Origin: Pleurotus djamor
Lineage: Eukaryota; Basidiomycota; Agaricomycetes; Agaricales; Pleurotaceae
Assembly: GCA_029747585.1 (NCBI GenBank)
Contig: JAPEVF010000962.1
Coordinates: forward strand, 1-16,621
Length of the DNA stretch: 16,621 nt
Direction: 5' to 3'
A program made the translations under genes and the position numbers. The notes beneath the pieces were generated by a model. It had not been told where the DNA came from. It ran no database searches and worked only from the letters and a program-made list of their open reading frames with translations. How positions within the stretch are numbered: position 1 is the first letter of the stretch; the number at the start of each line of letters is the position of its first letter. Positions 1-9,381 of this stretch are shown piece after piece.

Positions 1-284
1 TTTCGCGCTTTTGGTCTCGGCCCGGATTTTCGCCGTGTCGTTTGCGTGCCAGCAGTCGGCGCAGTATCAAGGAGCATAGGCGAGTCTATCTCCTCTACCT
101 GCTCCGATTCCTCTATCTCCTCGTCAACTCCTTCATCCGGGAAACTCATACCTTGCTGCGGAAGACGGTTTCCAGTGATACTAAAAACACGGCCATCAGT
201 ACGGCGAGAGTCGCCTAGGATCCGCCCTTTCTCTCTAGACTTCAGTGAAGTATCGTTCAACGTCAAGTGAGGAGCAGATGGAAG
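1..284 (-). CDS. Partial open frame of unknown function, runs off left edge
   Basis: On the minus strand a frame stays open for 94 codons, from just after a TAG at 285-287 to the window edge. The first in-frame Met is at 149. The product has a strongly acidic stretch (DEGVDEEIEESEQVEEID) followed by a basic, Pro-containing stretch (RRKSGPRPKAR), which would suit a nuclear or nucleic-acid-associated protein or a linker in a transposon protein. No domain is recognised. The sequence before the stop (gatcttatctag) could be an intron end, so this may be an internal or last-but-one exon rather than a start. It could also be chance. Confidence 0.25.
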
Positions 285-429
285 CTAGATAAGATCAAGA
301 AGCTGTGGGAGAAAGGTATCTTGTATATCTAAAATAGAAAAAGCGCTTAAAGTTATGCTTTGTACAAGAGGTATGACAAAGCAAGAAAAAGACGCTGTAA
401 TACTTACATAGCGAGCGCCAATGCTTCAA

Positions 430-480
430 AAGCACNAAAAAGCTGGAAAAGCTAGGAAAGCTAGGAAAGCTCTGAAAGCG
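430..480 (+). repeat. Short degenerate AAAAGCT-type repeats
   Basis: The run contains aaaaagctgg, aaaagctagg, aaagctagg and aaagctctg in direct succession, about 9 bases apart, next to an N at 436. The core AAAGCTG is shared with the larger array at 1306-1440, so the two loci may derive from the same repeat. No coding role is evident. Confidence 0.5.
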
Positions 481-1036
481 TTGATAAACAAAACAAAAAA
501 AATTGAGCAGTTATAATAAATGTGTATAAATCATACCACTTCATATTAACGCAAAAAGTATTTATTGCATAAAACTATATAGATGTTATACAGGAAGCGT
601 AAAGAAGTTAAGAGCTAGCAGAAAAAGAAAAGACACCAAACAAAAGAGAATACGGCTACTAGTTATTATAACAAGGCTACCCTGTTGGAAGAGTTGGTTA
701 GTAAGAGTTAAAGAGTAAATAAGAATAAGAACTGACTGTGCTGGGAAACGTCTAGTAAGGTTAGAATGATCAACCAAAGATTAGTGAGTAGAAATGTTGG
801 GAAAGGTTAGTCGTAGGAGAAAAGAAAAGGAGTAAGAAGGGAAATATCCTTACATCTAAAACACGGCACCAAGATTGGCCCTCTGGTAGGAGATGATAAT
901 GGGTAAACGAAAAGAGGAATGTCGGAACATAGGTGGTTTTCTCGTTTAAAACCGGATCAGTGTGGGAAAAGAAATTCAGACTCAGTTAAGGTGCAGGAAG
1001 CACAAGGAATGTAGAACTGATTTTGACTAAGTCCAA

Positions 1037-1051
1037 TTTAGGGTTAGGGTT
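1037..1051 (+). repeat. Short interstitial telomere-like repeat (TTAGGG x2)
   Basis: Two perfect TTAGGG units (1038-1043 and 1044-1049) are followed by TT. TTAGGG is the telomere repeat of most filamentous fungi. Two units alone can occur by chance, so this is at most a hint of a past subtelomeric or repair event. Confidence 0.4.
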
Positions 1052-1305
1052 GAATGAAAGGAATGGTATACCATTCGCCCGGGATGCCCAGCCCAGCTTC
1101 CCAGGCCCAATATCCCAAAGAAGCAGTAACGATTCATTAGTTGCACATTTACATTTGCAATGCAGGATACATATTATACAATATATGAGGGCCTACACTT
1201 GGTTATGTGTGTTTAAACTGGGCATTTATTTTTCTCAATATTACACAAAGTAGAAAATCAGCAAAATCTATCAGAAGCTGTGAAATTGGTTGCTGATTTT
1301 GCGAA

Positions 1306-1440
1306 ACCGTGTGAAAGTCACAAAAAGCTGTCACAGCAGTCAGCAATTTCCCACAGACCCTGCAAAAGCCATGAAAAGCTGTGGGAGCAGCTGCGACTTT
1401 TCACAGGATCTGAAAAAGCCACCGAAAGCTGTGAAAGCAA
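1306..1440 (+). repeat. Three degenerate tandem copies of a ~50-base repeat
   Basis: Similar 34-base blocks start at 1306, 1357 and 1407, with a period of 51 then 50 bases. Each has the form (a)cc-tg-aaag-ca-aaaagctgt followed by a gcag/gcaa end. The AAAGCTGT cores lie at about 1324, 1375 and 1425. A weaker fourth relative (aaagctggctgt) lies near 1485. The copies have diverged substantially, so the array is old. Short frames across it are products of the repeat rather than likely genes. Confidence 0.55.
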
Positions 1441-1499
1441 GAACACACCTGATCAAACTTTTGTGGAAGCTATAAAAGCATCATAAAGCTGGCTGTAAA

Positions 1500-2177
1500 A
1501 TTAAAGTCATCTACAAAAGCATTGAAAGAACACTTTCCAACTTTCAGTACTTTGAATGACCAACACTTTTTACGTTGTAGATTTTTTATGCTCCTACTCA
1601 AAACAGGTTTTCCTGATGTCCCAGGGCTGCTTTCAACGTGCAAAGTGGTGTCTGGTCTTACCTACCTACCGATCATGCATCACGCATCACGCACCATACC
1701 GTAGAGACTTAGAGTACTCCCACATTCCGTCCGGGCCGTCGTCTCGTTGAGTCGTCTCGTTATTCAATATTCACTAGTCACTTGTCGTTGTTCGTTGCCC
1801 GTTATCGCTACCTTCGTCACCGCACATATTCATTGACCATTGACTCGACTCCTGATCCATCATGCATCGACGCAGCCATGATCTCCCAGTGCCGTCGGAA
1901 AACCTGATCCATCATGCATCGCCGCATCGACGTATCACACTGATCCTCCATCTGACATCATGATGCATGATGCTCAGTCAGAGTCGACTCTCGTTATCTA
2001 TGGCGATTCGCCCTTCGACCGGTGTTGCTAGGACTTCCTAGCCTCCTTCCTTAGAGTAGTCTTTTAGAGTCCTCGTATCCTTCACAGCCTACGCATCACT
2101 GGCACGGCCGTGCGCGTGAGTGGATACGATCGAAGGATCCTGGGTATCTGTAGAGTATGATGGGAGTCATGTTCGTT
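1500..2177. other. Gene-free stretch with small repeats
   Basis: No coding region is recognised. The stretch is rich in TCGT, GCATC and CATGCAT words, including two copies of gtcgtctcgtt (1738-1748 and 1751-1761) and a 19-base duplicate at 1851 and 1903. It reads like intergenic sequence shaped by short tandem duplications. Confidence 0.4.
1851..1921 (+). repeat. 19-base direct repeat, 52 bases apart
   Basis: The sequence cctgatccatcatgcatcg occurs at 1851-1869 and again at 1903-1921 with no mismatch. Related CATGCATC and GCATGATGC words continue to about 1975, forming local near-palindromes. It is probably a small duplication; no element ends or target-site duplications are visible. Confidence 0.6.
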
Positions 2178-2234
2178 GGTTTTTGGTTTTTGGTTTTTGG
2201 TTTTTGGTTTTTGGTTTTTGGTTTTTGGTTTTTT
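2178..2234 (+). repeat. GGTTTTT heptanucleotide minisatellite, 8 units
   Basis: Seven perfect GGTTTTT units run from 2178 to 2226, followed by one unit with an extra T (2227-2234), then GGTTGTTGG. Because 21 bases equal three units, all frames stay open, and the minus strand reads as a repeating seven-residue QKPKTKN-type peptide. That frame (2096-2431) is best seen as a by-product of the repeat. Confidence 0.9.
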
Positions 2235-3243
2235 GGTTGTTGGTGTCCTCTCGAAAACGTATTCTTTTCCTGTGGTGAGGGAACTGAATTTGTTTTTGAG
2301 CAGGATGAGGTAAGACGATGCGGACGAAGAGGGAGAGATGGGTTGGTTGGCATGTTAGGTTTATAGCTCTGCGAGTGCTGTAGGATGGTGGATTGGTGGA
2401 GGAAGTACACGGGCTGTTCGTCGTCGTTCAAGCCGCTTCCGTGCTCTCTCGGCTGGGAATCGGCTATAGAGTACTATAGAGTATAGAGTAGAGTGAGCAC
2501 TGACTCCTGAGCCGGATGGATGGATGGCGCTTACTATTCTACTCTATCTTCCTCACGACTCCTTGTCGTTTTCGCTTTCGCCGCACTTTACATATGCGCT
2601 CCGTTCCCAATCATCCGAACTCATAACACTCGCCACTTGGACGCTCAAGAAGATAAACACAGGCTAAGAAATCAATGGGTAAGAGGGAATGCAAGGGAAA
2701 AAGAAGTCGTGCTACGCCACCAAATTGCGCAATTACTGGGGGATTGTGGGCGTGACCTCGAGCAGTTTGCAAGATTTGCTTGGAGGAGCTGTGTTTGGGG
2801 CATCAGGAGCGCCGAGAGCGTATAAACGGCTCCGCGATCAATCGGGATGATGTTAGACTGTGAGAAAGGGTGTAACGGTGTACTCTGCCCGCAGATTCGC
2901 GTGTTGCGCGGTCGATCTTGATTGTTTTTCAGTCTGACTTGAGATGAACTTGAGATAGATGGTTCGTGGAGCTGGTTTTGCCGTTTCCTCGCCAATGCAG
3001 CTCGCAAAGTCGCATGGGAAAAAGAACTTACTTACACTTGACCACGTACGACTGGTTTATGAGAGGAAAGCCGGAAATGAAAATGAAAATGAAAATGAGA
3101 TTGCTTGACGTCGCCGTAACGGTAGGATGAAGGAGTAGTTTCTCAGCGAAAGAATTTCATGCCGTCAGATTATAATGGAGTCATAATGCTAGCGCTCGGG
3201 TAGCTAGTAGGTAGTCTTGTAAAGTAAGTAAGTACTCTAATTC
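2235..3243. other. Gene-free stretch
   Basis: No gene is recognised. It holds AGAGT-type words at 2468-2494 and a short (GGAT)n at 2512-2525. A GAAAAT hexamer microsatellite lies at about 3075-3099. Frames here are all near or below 110 codons, have no family features, and overlap each other on opposite strands. Confidence 0.35.
3075..3099 (+). repeat. ATGAAA hexanucleotide microsatellite
   Basis: About four units of aaatga/aaatga appear in a row in an otherwise ordinary sequence. It is a simple repeat with no coding frame around it. Confidence 0.7.
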
Positions 3244-3268
3244 AGAGTAGAGTAGAGTAGAGTAGAGT
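3244..3268 (+). repeat. AGAGT pentanucleotide microsatellite, 5 units
   Basis: Five perfect AGAGT units are seen. The same word also occurs in loose clusters at 2468-2494 (tatagagtatagagtagagt), so AGAGT expansion has happened at least twice in this intergenic region. Confidence 0.85.
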
Positions 3269-4848
3269 ATTTTGGATGACGCACAAAATGATATGTCTGA
3301 TTTGTGACCACTTCGGTGAGTGCGAGTGAATATTGTGGGTTGTCCTAGTTGTTTGTGGGATTTGTTCAGTTGGCTTGTGACCATACTCAGAGTACACCTC
3401 TGAGGATACTGCGAACAAGCGTCGTTGTGCCATCGACTGACCTTGGTCGGGTCGCGGCTTGCTATCCAAATATTCATGTGTCCCGGGTACTATTAGGCAT
3501 CCGTTTAAAAAAAAATTGTTTCCCTTCCTAACGCTTCCTCCATCTCATATCCATTTAATCAATGGCCTTCACTGTACGCCTATGTGCAAGCTTTGACCCA
3601 CAAGTGTGCGGCAAAAATCAACCCAAATACGTGTTCACGTTACCTCTTTAGTGCCCACGCCCCAGGATGGGGTGGATGAGATTTGGGATTTTCTTACGCA
3701 ACCTGTTCCAACTGCCAGTCATAACCAGACTTGCAGGACTTCGATTCTCGAAGTGCTTTTCGCTGGGAAGTCCAACACTTTCCTCCTAAGTCAACTTCGA
3801 CTTCGTACTGACATGCCCTCCATACTTATTAGAAACTCAAACCTCCACGTCGAACTCTGTCTTTGAATTTGTCCGATGTCGGTGTAAAAAACAAGAATGT
3901 TTTATAATTGATTAAAACATGGTACTTACGTATGTATATGGGTTTAGCAACCAAGTCGTTGAGGAACAAAACGACTCGCATTGCTCGAAGGTTTCGGTTG
4001 CCCTTGTGGTGTGGTCGTCGTGGCTGGCGGATTGTTGTAATTTTGTTGGCGAACTTGGAAGGGTGGGAACAGGGGTGTTGAGTTCGAACTTCGGAGCGCC
4101 CGTCGCTAGCATGGGTTCTTCTTTCCTTTCATCACAACCACCAAGCTTTCAAATATTGACGATGGTACTCTCAGTTGATGTGGTTTTGTTTCCTGGATCC
4201 CTGCGGTGTATCCACAATGCTCACTCACCTGACCTATCTAGGAATACAGGGAGAAGCGACACATGAAACCGAAAATGAAATTTTCATCTGTNNTCTTGTG
4301 AATCGTTGAACGTGTCCAAGTCTGGGAGCCACGATCCTACACGACCTGTCGTTTGGCCAGTGTCAGCTTCGTCGAATTATGAACCGGCTTCAGAGCGTTG
4401 ACTTCCTAACAAAGGGTCTTTCACACTACCGAATGCATCGGGACTGTACTTTAGTATGGAAACGGTGAGTTTCTCTTTCACACATACCCTCTCCCGCGTT
4501 TCCGTACTCTTCATTATCAGTGATGGCGGTTACGGTCAATTCTCACCGCATGATCGTGTGACGGTCTCATTCATCTTCCCTCGGGACCGTGTAGTTTAAA
4601 TATGGGATATGCTCAATGACCCGCGACGCACTTCTCCGTACTCGATCGGTGGATCGTCTGATAACACGGTATGAAATCAGACTTTCCGTCATGGATCACC
4701 TCCTCACTCTCTTTACAGTCCGTTCAAATCGGTCCCATATCCGGCGGATCAATGATTCAACTCCTTACCGTCAGATATACTCACTTCATCCTCATTGATA
4801 ACGCACGTCTAACAGCGAGCTAGTTCTCCTTCCATATCTTTCGCAGCC
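3269..4848. other. Intergenic stretch upstream of the P450
   Basis: No gene is recognised over about 1.6 kb. Frames such as 3606-3866 (+, 86 codons) and 3919-4266 (+, 115 codons) have no domain, signal peptide or family resemblance that I can see, and opposite-strand frames of similar length overlap them. Two N's lie at 4292-4293. The last few hundred bases may hold promoter elements of the P450 gene. Confidence 0.35.
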
Positions 4849-4854
4849 TATAAG
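4849..4854 (+). promoter_or_regulatory. Possible TATA box of the P450 gene
   Basis: TATAAG occurs 36-41 bases before the first ATG of the P450 gene, after a pyrimidine-rich stretch (ttctccttccatatctttc). In filamentous fungi a TATA-like box this close to the start codon leaves room for only a very short leader, so the assignment is tentative. Confidence 0.3.
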
Positions 4855-4889
4855 TAACGCAACTAGCATTCATCTGCGTGCTCCCAGCG

Positions 4890-7192
4890 ATGATGAGTCT
4901 AGGGTTTTCGCTTGTCCTCGCTTCCTCCGTTACATTGCTTCTCGTTGGCCTATTCTTTCAACAAAGACGAAACCGGCGTCTTCTACCGCCTGGACCCACG
5001 AAGCTTCCGTTAATTGGAAACTTACTCACCGCGCCGACCGAATACCAGTGGGTGAAGTACGCTGAATGGGCTAAGGAGTATAGTATGTTCGTCTTCTTGA
5101 CCTCTTGGTGGATGCGACCTCATCGATTTCACGGCGTAGATACCGATATACTTCACTTGCAGGTTGTACGATCATCGGTTATCGTATTGAATTCATTGGA
5201 GAGCGCCCAGGAGGTTTTGAACCGACGTTCGTCTATTTCTTCAAGCAGGTGAAGTCTGTGTCTCAATGAGCATCCGAGTTCGCTGAACGGCTAAATATTT
5301 CTACAGGCCAGTTGGAACGATGTTGAATAAACTGTACGAACTTTTCTACACTTGGCCAATTGTCGTAGTAACTCATGATCTAACCTTTCCTCATGGCCGT
5401 CATAGGATTGGTTGGAACTGGAATTTCGGCTTCATGGAATATGGAAATCCCTGGCGAGAGCGGCGTCAGGGGTTTTGGCAGGAGTTCAATCCGTCGAAAT
5501 CGTTCAACCACCAACCTGTTCAACTCAAATACGCTCGGGAGTTTCTTAAGAAGGTGCTCGATGATCCCGCTGGGTATCGGCACCATTGTATCTAGTATGT
5601 CTTGCTCCATCGTATCGCTGAATCCTCGTTGACATCCACGCCGTACCTCCTTTATCAACCCATCAACCCTCAATCCATTGAAGTACAGCGGCGTCAGCGA
5701 TCATCGAGGTCATTTACGGCTTCCCAGTCCAACCTGAGAATGACCCAACGATCACGATTTCCGAGAAAGCTACGAAACACCTCCACAACGCTGGGATCAC
5801 CGGTACATACCTAGTCGACCACGTTCCCGCTCTTCAGTACCTTCCTCTATGGTTCCCTGGTGCTGGCTTCCTGCGGTATGCGAAGGTGGCGTACCAGGAT
5901 ACGATGGACATGGTGAATATCCCGTTCAACCGAGTTCGTGATCATGTCGTGAGTCTGTCTCGTGCTTGAGGCTCCTGCTAGTCTTACTGAGAAGTATGGG
6001 AATTCTCGTTGGTGTGAGGAATACAGGCGCAAGGGGACGCACCTCCAAGCTTGATAACACGAGGATACGCACGGGATGGGGGAGTATTGGGTGATGTTCA
6101 TAAGGAGAAGATCATTCAGGACGTCGCATCTGTCGCGTATGTGAGTCTGTGCTTCTCAAACTCACACTCATGCCACGGTTACGAAAATGCCGTTCTTCAG
6201 GCAGCCGGCGTTGATACGACTCCCTCACCAATTATAAGCTTCATCGCGGCGATGATCCTCTTTCCAACGGTTCAGAAAAAGGCGCAGGAGGAAGTCGATC
6301 GTGTATTAGGTTCTACGAGACTACCTACTTTCGAGGACAGACTGTCGCTTCCTTACGTTCAAGCAATTGTTTGGGAGGTACTTCGGTTCGTCTCTTTCTT
6401 TTGTGGTCGTTTCCTTTCACGCTAACCGACAAGTCGCCGTTTTCAGATGGAAACCAGTTGTTCCTCTAGGTACGTACCATCGCAGACACTCTGCTTGCGT
6501 AGGAACTCACGCGAGGCACTTTGCCACAAGGGCTACCTCATCTCTTGACGTCCGATACCGTTCACAAAGGCTCCTTCCTACCAAAAGGGAGCACCGTCTT
6601 TGCCAATGTCTGGTGAGTACTCCTTCCATCCTTTCCTACGAATTTACACTTCCCTCCACCGTTGACGCTTAACGAACTTATCTAGGGCAATAATGAGGGA
6701 CGAGAAGATCTTCCCTCAGGCCCACGAATTCAGACCGGAAAGATTCCTCACGGCTGATGGGGAGATTGATGCGAAGCTTGCTGAGATTGTGGACATTGGC
6801 TTTGGTTTTGGGCGGAGGTCAGTTGTGTCTTCCTCCTCTCCCCTCTCTCCTTGCTCGTTCGTAAGACTCAGTTCCGCTGACACTGTTCTAAACTCTAGGA
6901 TTTGTCCCGGTCGCTTCTTCGCAAGAGACACTGTCTTGATCTGGATTGCTTCGATCCTAGCTGTCTTCGACATTTCCGCAGCGAAAGATGAGAACGGCGA
7001 AGATATACGACCCGATCTACACATGATCCCGTCGTCAATACTGTGCGTCCCATTCCCTCCATGATTGGTTTATCCGAAAAATGACCTGAAAGACTTCTTG
7101 TTATCGCTTCTCTCTACAGGACCCTTCCACCGTTCAAGTGCGATATCAAGGTTCGTTCGATGGAGGCTGAGAGGCTTGCACGCGATGGGTAA
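4890..7192 (+). CDS. Cytochrome P450 monooxygenase, complete, 12 exons
   Basis: Haem-thiolate monooxygenase that uses electrons from P450 reductase on the ER membrane to oxidise an unknown small molecule. Exons: 4890-5082, 5140-5248, 5307-5333, 5406-5594, 5684-5948, 6027-6140, 6201-6385, 6447-6469, 6531-6612, 6686-6817, 6899-7042, 7120-7192. They join in phase to 511 residues, the usual family length. Seen: N-terminal membrane helix (about 3-23) with a basic RRNRR stop and LPPGP hinge (32-36); C-helix W126-R130; WFPGAGF (229-235); I-helix AGVDTT (301-306); ExxR as EVLR (358-361); PERF (413-416); haem loop FGFGRRICPG (435-444) with Cys442 as ligand. The whole pattern resembles the basidiomycete CYP64-like group often labelled O-methylsterigmatocystin oxidoreductase; that label does not establish the substrate. 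Introns are 57-89 bases, several with CTAAC-type branch sites. Exons 3 (27 bases) and 8 (23 bases) are very short. Intron 4 could end at 5689 with a different donor; the chosen GTATGT donor gives the better peptide. An in-frame GTG at 4878 is not used because fungal nuclear genes start at ATG. ATGs at 4890 and 4893 are both possible. Confidence 0.95.
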
Positions 7193-7353
7193 GGGCGAAG
7201 AGTTCGACCTACTCGTAAATAGCCAACTAACTATTTAGCTCCTTGAGTTGGTTGAGTAGTCATGACAATAATTACGTTCAAAAAACCGGTGGAGTCAACC
7301 CACGGTAGAAGGTCAAATCAAATAGCTCAGTAAACGGGTACAAGTAAAAAATC
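7193..7353. other. Convergent intergenic spacer (shared 3' ends)
   Basis: A 161-base spacer separates the stop codons of the P450 gene (+) and the motif gene (-). It is AT-rich, with words such as caataatt near 7265 that could serve 3' end formation. No further gene fits here. The two transcripts may overlap at their 3' ends. Confidence 0.5.
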
Positions 7354-8164
7354 TCAAGAGCTCCCGGCTGCATCAGACGAGGGTCCAGCGCCCTCTATGT
7401 ACCGCTTGTAAGCGACATTCGCCGCTAAGGTCGAAAGAGCGGGGAGGATAATCAAGAGAATGTCCTTGGGTACGAGGGATATATCTAACGAAATATCTTC
7501 CAACCATCGGCGTACCACGGTCATAAAGCTTGACGGTTGGATCGTGGGCTCTTTGAGCAACGTGATCCACGAGCTTGGATCTGAGAGAGAGACGAATGCG
7601 AGAGGAAAGGAGGAAGAGCTCGTGACAACGCGGTGATCATTGTGAACTAGTTCAATCATGGATAATGAGTACATAAAAGCTAGGAAACAAAGGAGAGATT
7701 GACGCACTGTGTTGATCGCCGCCAACCTGATTGAACTGAGAGGATGTGATTGCGAAGTCGTGCGCGGAGTTGAATGTCTCAAACAACGGTTCGGGAGGCT
7801 GTAATGCTTGTATGTCGTCCTCGGTGGTGGCTACTTGCTCGTGTGATGGGATCGGCGAAGTTTCATCCGACGCCTGCGACTGCTCCGTCTGCGCTCGCCT
7901 GTGCCTGCGTGGGTCGTATCTAACGCTCTGATCCAGTCTCTCTGGAGTGTTTGAAGCATCTAACGCGGTACGAATTGACGTTCTTCGCTCCGCAAATTCA
8001 CTTGGAACTGGCCACGCGACTGGTGCTGAGGCCTGAGGGGATAAGTTAGCTTAATCAGGTTAACTATGAAGTGAATCAATTCAGACCTGAACTACCGGGT
8101 TCCTTGAACGCGCGCGTAGTCGTCCTGGCCACATAGCACTATGAACTGTGCGACCATATGCCAT
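7354..8164 (-). CDS. Agaricomycete FNxAxxF/FNxVGGDQ-motif protein with C-terminal hydrophobic helix
   Basis: Three-exon model: 8164-8096, 8032-7708, 7646-7354, joining in phase to 228 residues. The first donor may instead lie at 8086, adding three residues. Introns are 63 (or 54) and 61 bases; the first has CTAAC before its cccctcag end. The start ATG has a good context (AACATGG). Residues 24-110 are hydrophilic and disordered-looking. At about 110-131 comes FNSAHDF, then FNQVGGDQH. From family knowledge, an F-N-x-A-x-x-F ... F-N-x-V-x-G-D/N-Q motif recurs in many uncharacterised Agaricomycete proteins, including ones with NACHT-type NTPase or kinase domains; here no such domain follows. The end has a hydrophobic helix at about 193-211 (DILLIILPALSTLAANVAY) and a short basic/acidic tail, like a tail-anchored protein. 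Function unknown. Without the 61-base intron the frame would shift at the motif, which supports the splice. An upstream exon cannot be excluded: the frame stays open for about 70 codons before the ATG. Confidence 0.6.
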
Positions 8165-8646
8165 GTTAGTAAAAGTGCGGGTTAAAACCAAAGACGGTGG
8201 AATATCGGCGGCTCCGGGTATGCTTGCCGGCGAGGAGAGTTGGATAGTGAATGTAGAAGTCGAGGTCGGTGCTTTAGCTTTTAAGGAAGTACGGGAGTGC
8301 CGTATGGTCGATTGATGGTTTGATAGAACGTCGGAGGACCCGAGGCTGTGATGAGGCCGAGCAGCGGAATGCTCTTTAAGCTTTCATCCATATGGTGCAT
8401 GATAATAATGACGCGTACGCTAGGCAATGATGTAGACTTATGAATTGAATTTCAGTTTCGCTGATAGACGATTGACGTAGTCGAAGGACTTACAAACTCC
8501 AAGCGATACCATTGTCGTCTGGCGCTATGTCATGACCATTGTGCGTCCTAATATTGGGGGTTGAAGGGGATACGAATAAGCACGCGATCATGACAGAAGC
8601 TTAGAAGATACTGCACAGGATACCGTCATAGAATCTGTTGGTGACC
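8165..8646. other. Head-to-head intergenic region, possible shared promoter
   Basis: This 482-base stretch separates the start of the motif gene (-) from the start of the tentative unknown gene (+), so it would hold both promoters if both models are right. The frame of the minus-strand gene stays open to about 8384 but has no in-frame ATG upstream of 8164. No clear TATA box or repeated operator is seen. Confidence 0.35.
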
Positions 8647-9381
8647 ATGGTGGTCGAGCAAGAAACTCAAGTACCTAGTCTCGAAGCACACTCAATACAC
8701 AGCATTCGAAGAAACACCATACCCGCCTTTGATTGGCGCGAGCTGCGCTCGAAACCTTTACCTAAGGTATACTTGCCTCCATATACATGGTGTTCTGATA
8801 AGCACGAACTAGCGAGATGAGAGAACAGGTCCATCAGTTCCGTTGCATTATTTGATTAGGTACGCTGTGCAAAGTGACAATCTGACTCACACTTCTGATC
8901 TGAGTCGCACACAATACGCTGGATCCCCGAATGCCTTCTGAGTCAGGTCGGGCGCTATGATGGATGAAGAAGATCATTCACTTCATTCTGGGAAGTGCGA
9001 CTGGACATGGGGTCTTTGGAAGGAACGGGAAGGGAAGCCTCCTCCGTCTCTCATCGTACGCTAGACGGCCGAACTGCCATTTACGTCATAACCGCATGCT
9101 GACACTGGAAATGTTGACAGGTCAAGAACTCTGATGGGGGCCAACTTGGATTGGTGGGTGCACTGAGATTTGACGGTTCCCGGAGCTGTTTGATGTCCGG
9201 GGAAGCGTTGAATCGCAACAGTGCTGCGAGTACCGACGGAACGGCTGTCCTGGGGAAGCGAGTAAGGGAACCACCATTTGAAACGAAGGCAGTGGAGGAA
9301 GCGTCACAAAGAACGCTTCCCAAAAGGGCATTACGCATGGTGAAGGACGCTAGCTCGCCGAAAAGAATGTTCTGGTCTTGA
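8647..9381 (+). CDS. Tentative four-exon gene of unknown function
   Basis: Model: 8647-8766, 8813-8873, 8943-9055, 9121-9381, joining in phase to 184 residues with introns of 46, 69 and 65 bases. The last intron is the best, with GTACGC at the start, gctgac as branch site and gttgacag at the end. The start ATG sits in accATGG. The middle of the product is Trp-rich (CDWTWGLWKE) and is followed by PPPSLI and then a Gly-rich LGLVGALRFDG stretch. The C-terminal third is basic and charged (LGKRVREPPFETKAVEE), which would suit a nuclear protein. No family is recognised. The second exon could instead end at a stop at 8939-8941, giving a separate 82-residue product, with a second short gene starting at 8957 (MMDEEDHSLHSG). 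The short open frames make a chance model possible. Transcript data would decide. Confidence 0.35.

Larger units (their letters stand above)
285..1305. other. AT-rich stretch with no recognisable gene
   Basis: No convincing coding region is seen on either strand. The plus strand is A-rich at about 330-660 and has one N at 436. Around 430-480 it carries short GGAAAGCTA-type repeats that resemble the motif of the array at 1306-1440. A short telomere-like run lies at 1037-1051. Open frames here are short and do not look like a known family. Confidence 0.4.

Noticed and set aside
2096..2431. Minus-strand protein with QKPKTKN repeats
   Set aside because: The repeat peptide is explained by the heptamer minisatellite. 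No domain or splice context supports a gene.
4878..4889. Upstream GTG start for the P450
   Set aside because: Fungal nuclear genes start at ATG. ATGs at 4890 and 4893 begin a normal membrane anchor.
5380..5673. Minus-strand frames over the P450 gene as antisense genes
   Set aside because: They mirror the P450 exons and have no independent features.
4890..9381. Biosynthetic gene cluster
   Set aside because: No core synthase, terpene cyclase, transporter or regulator is recognised next to the P450. One P450 alone does not make a cluster.
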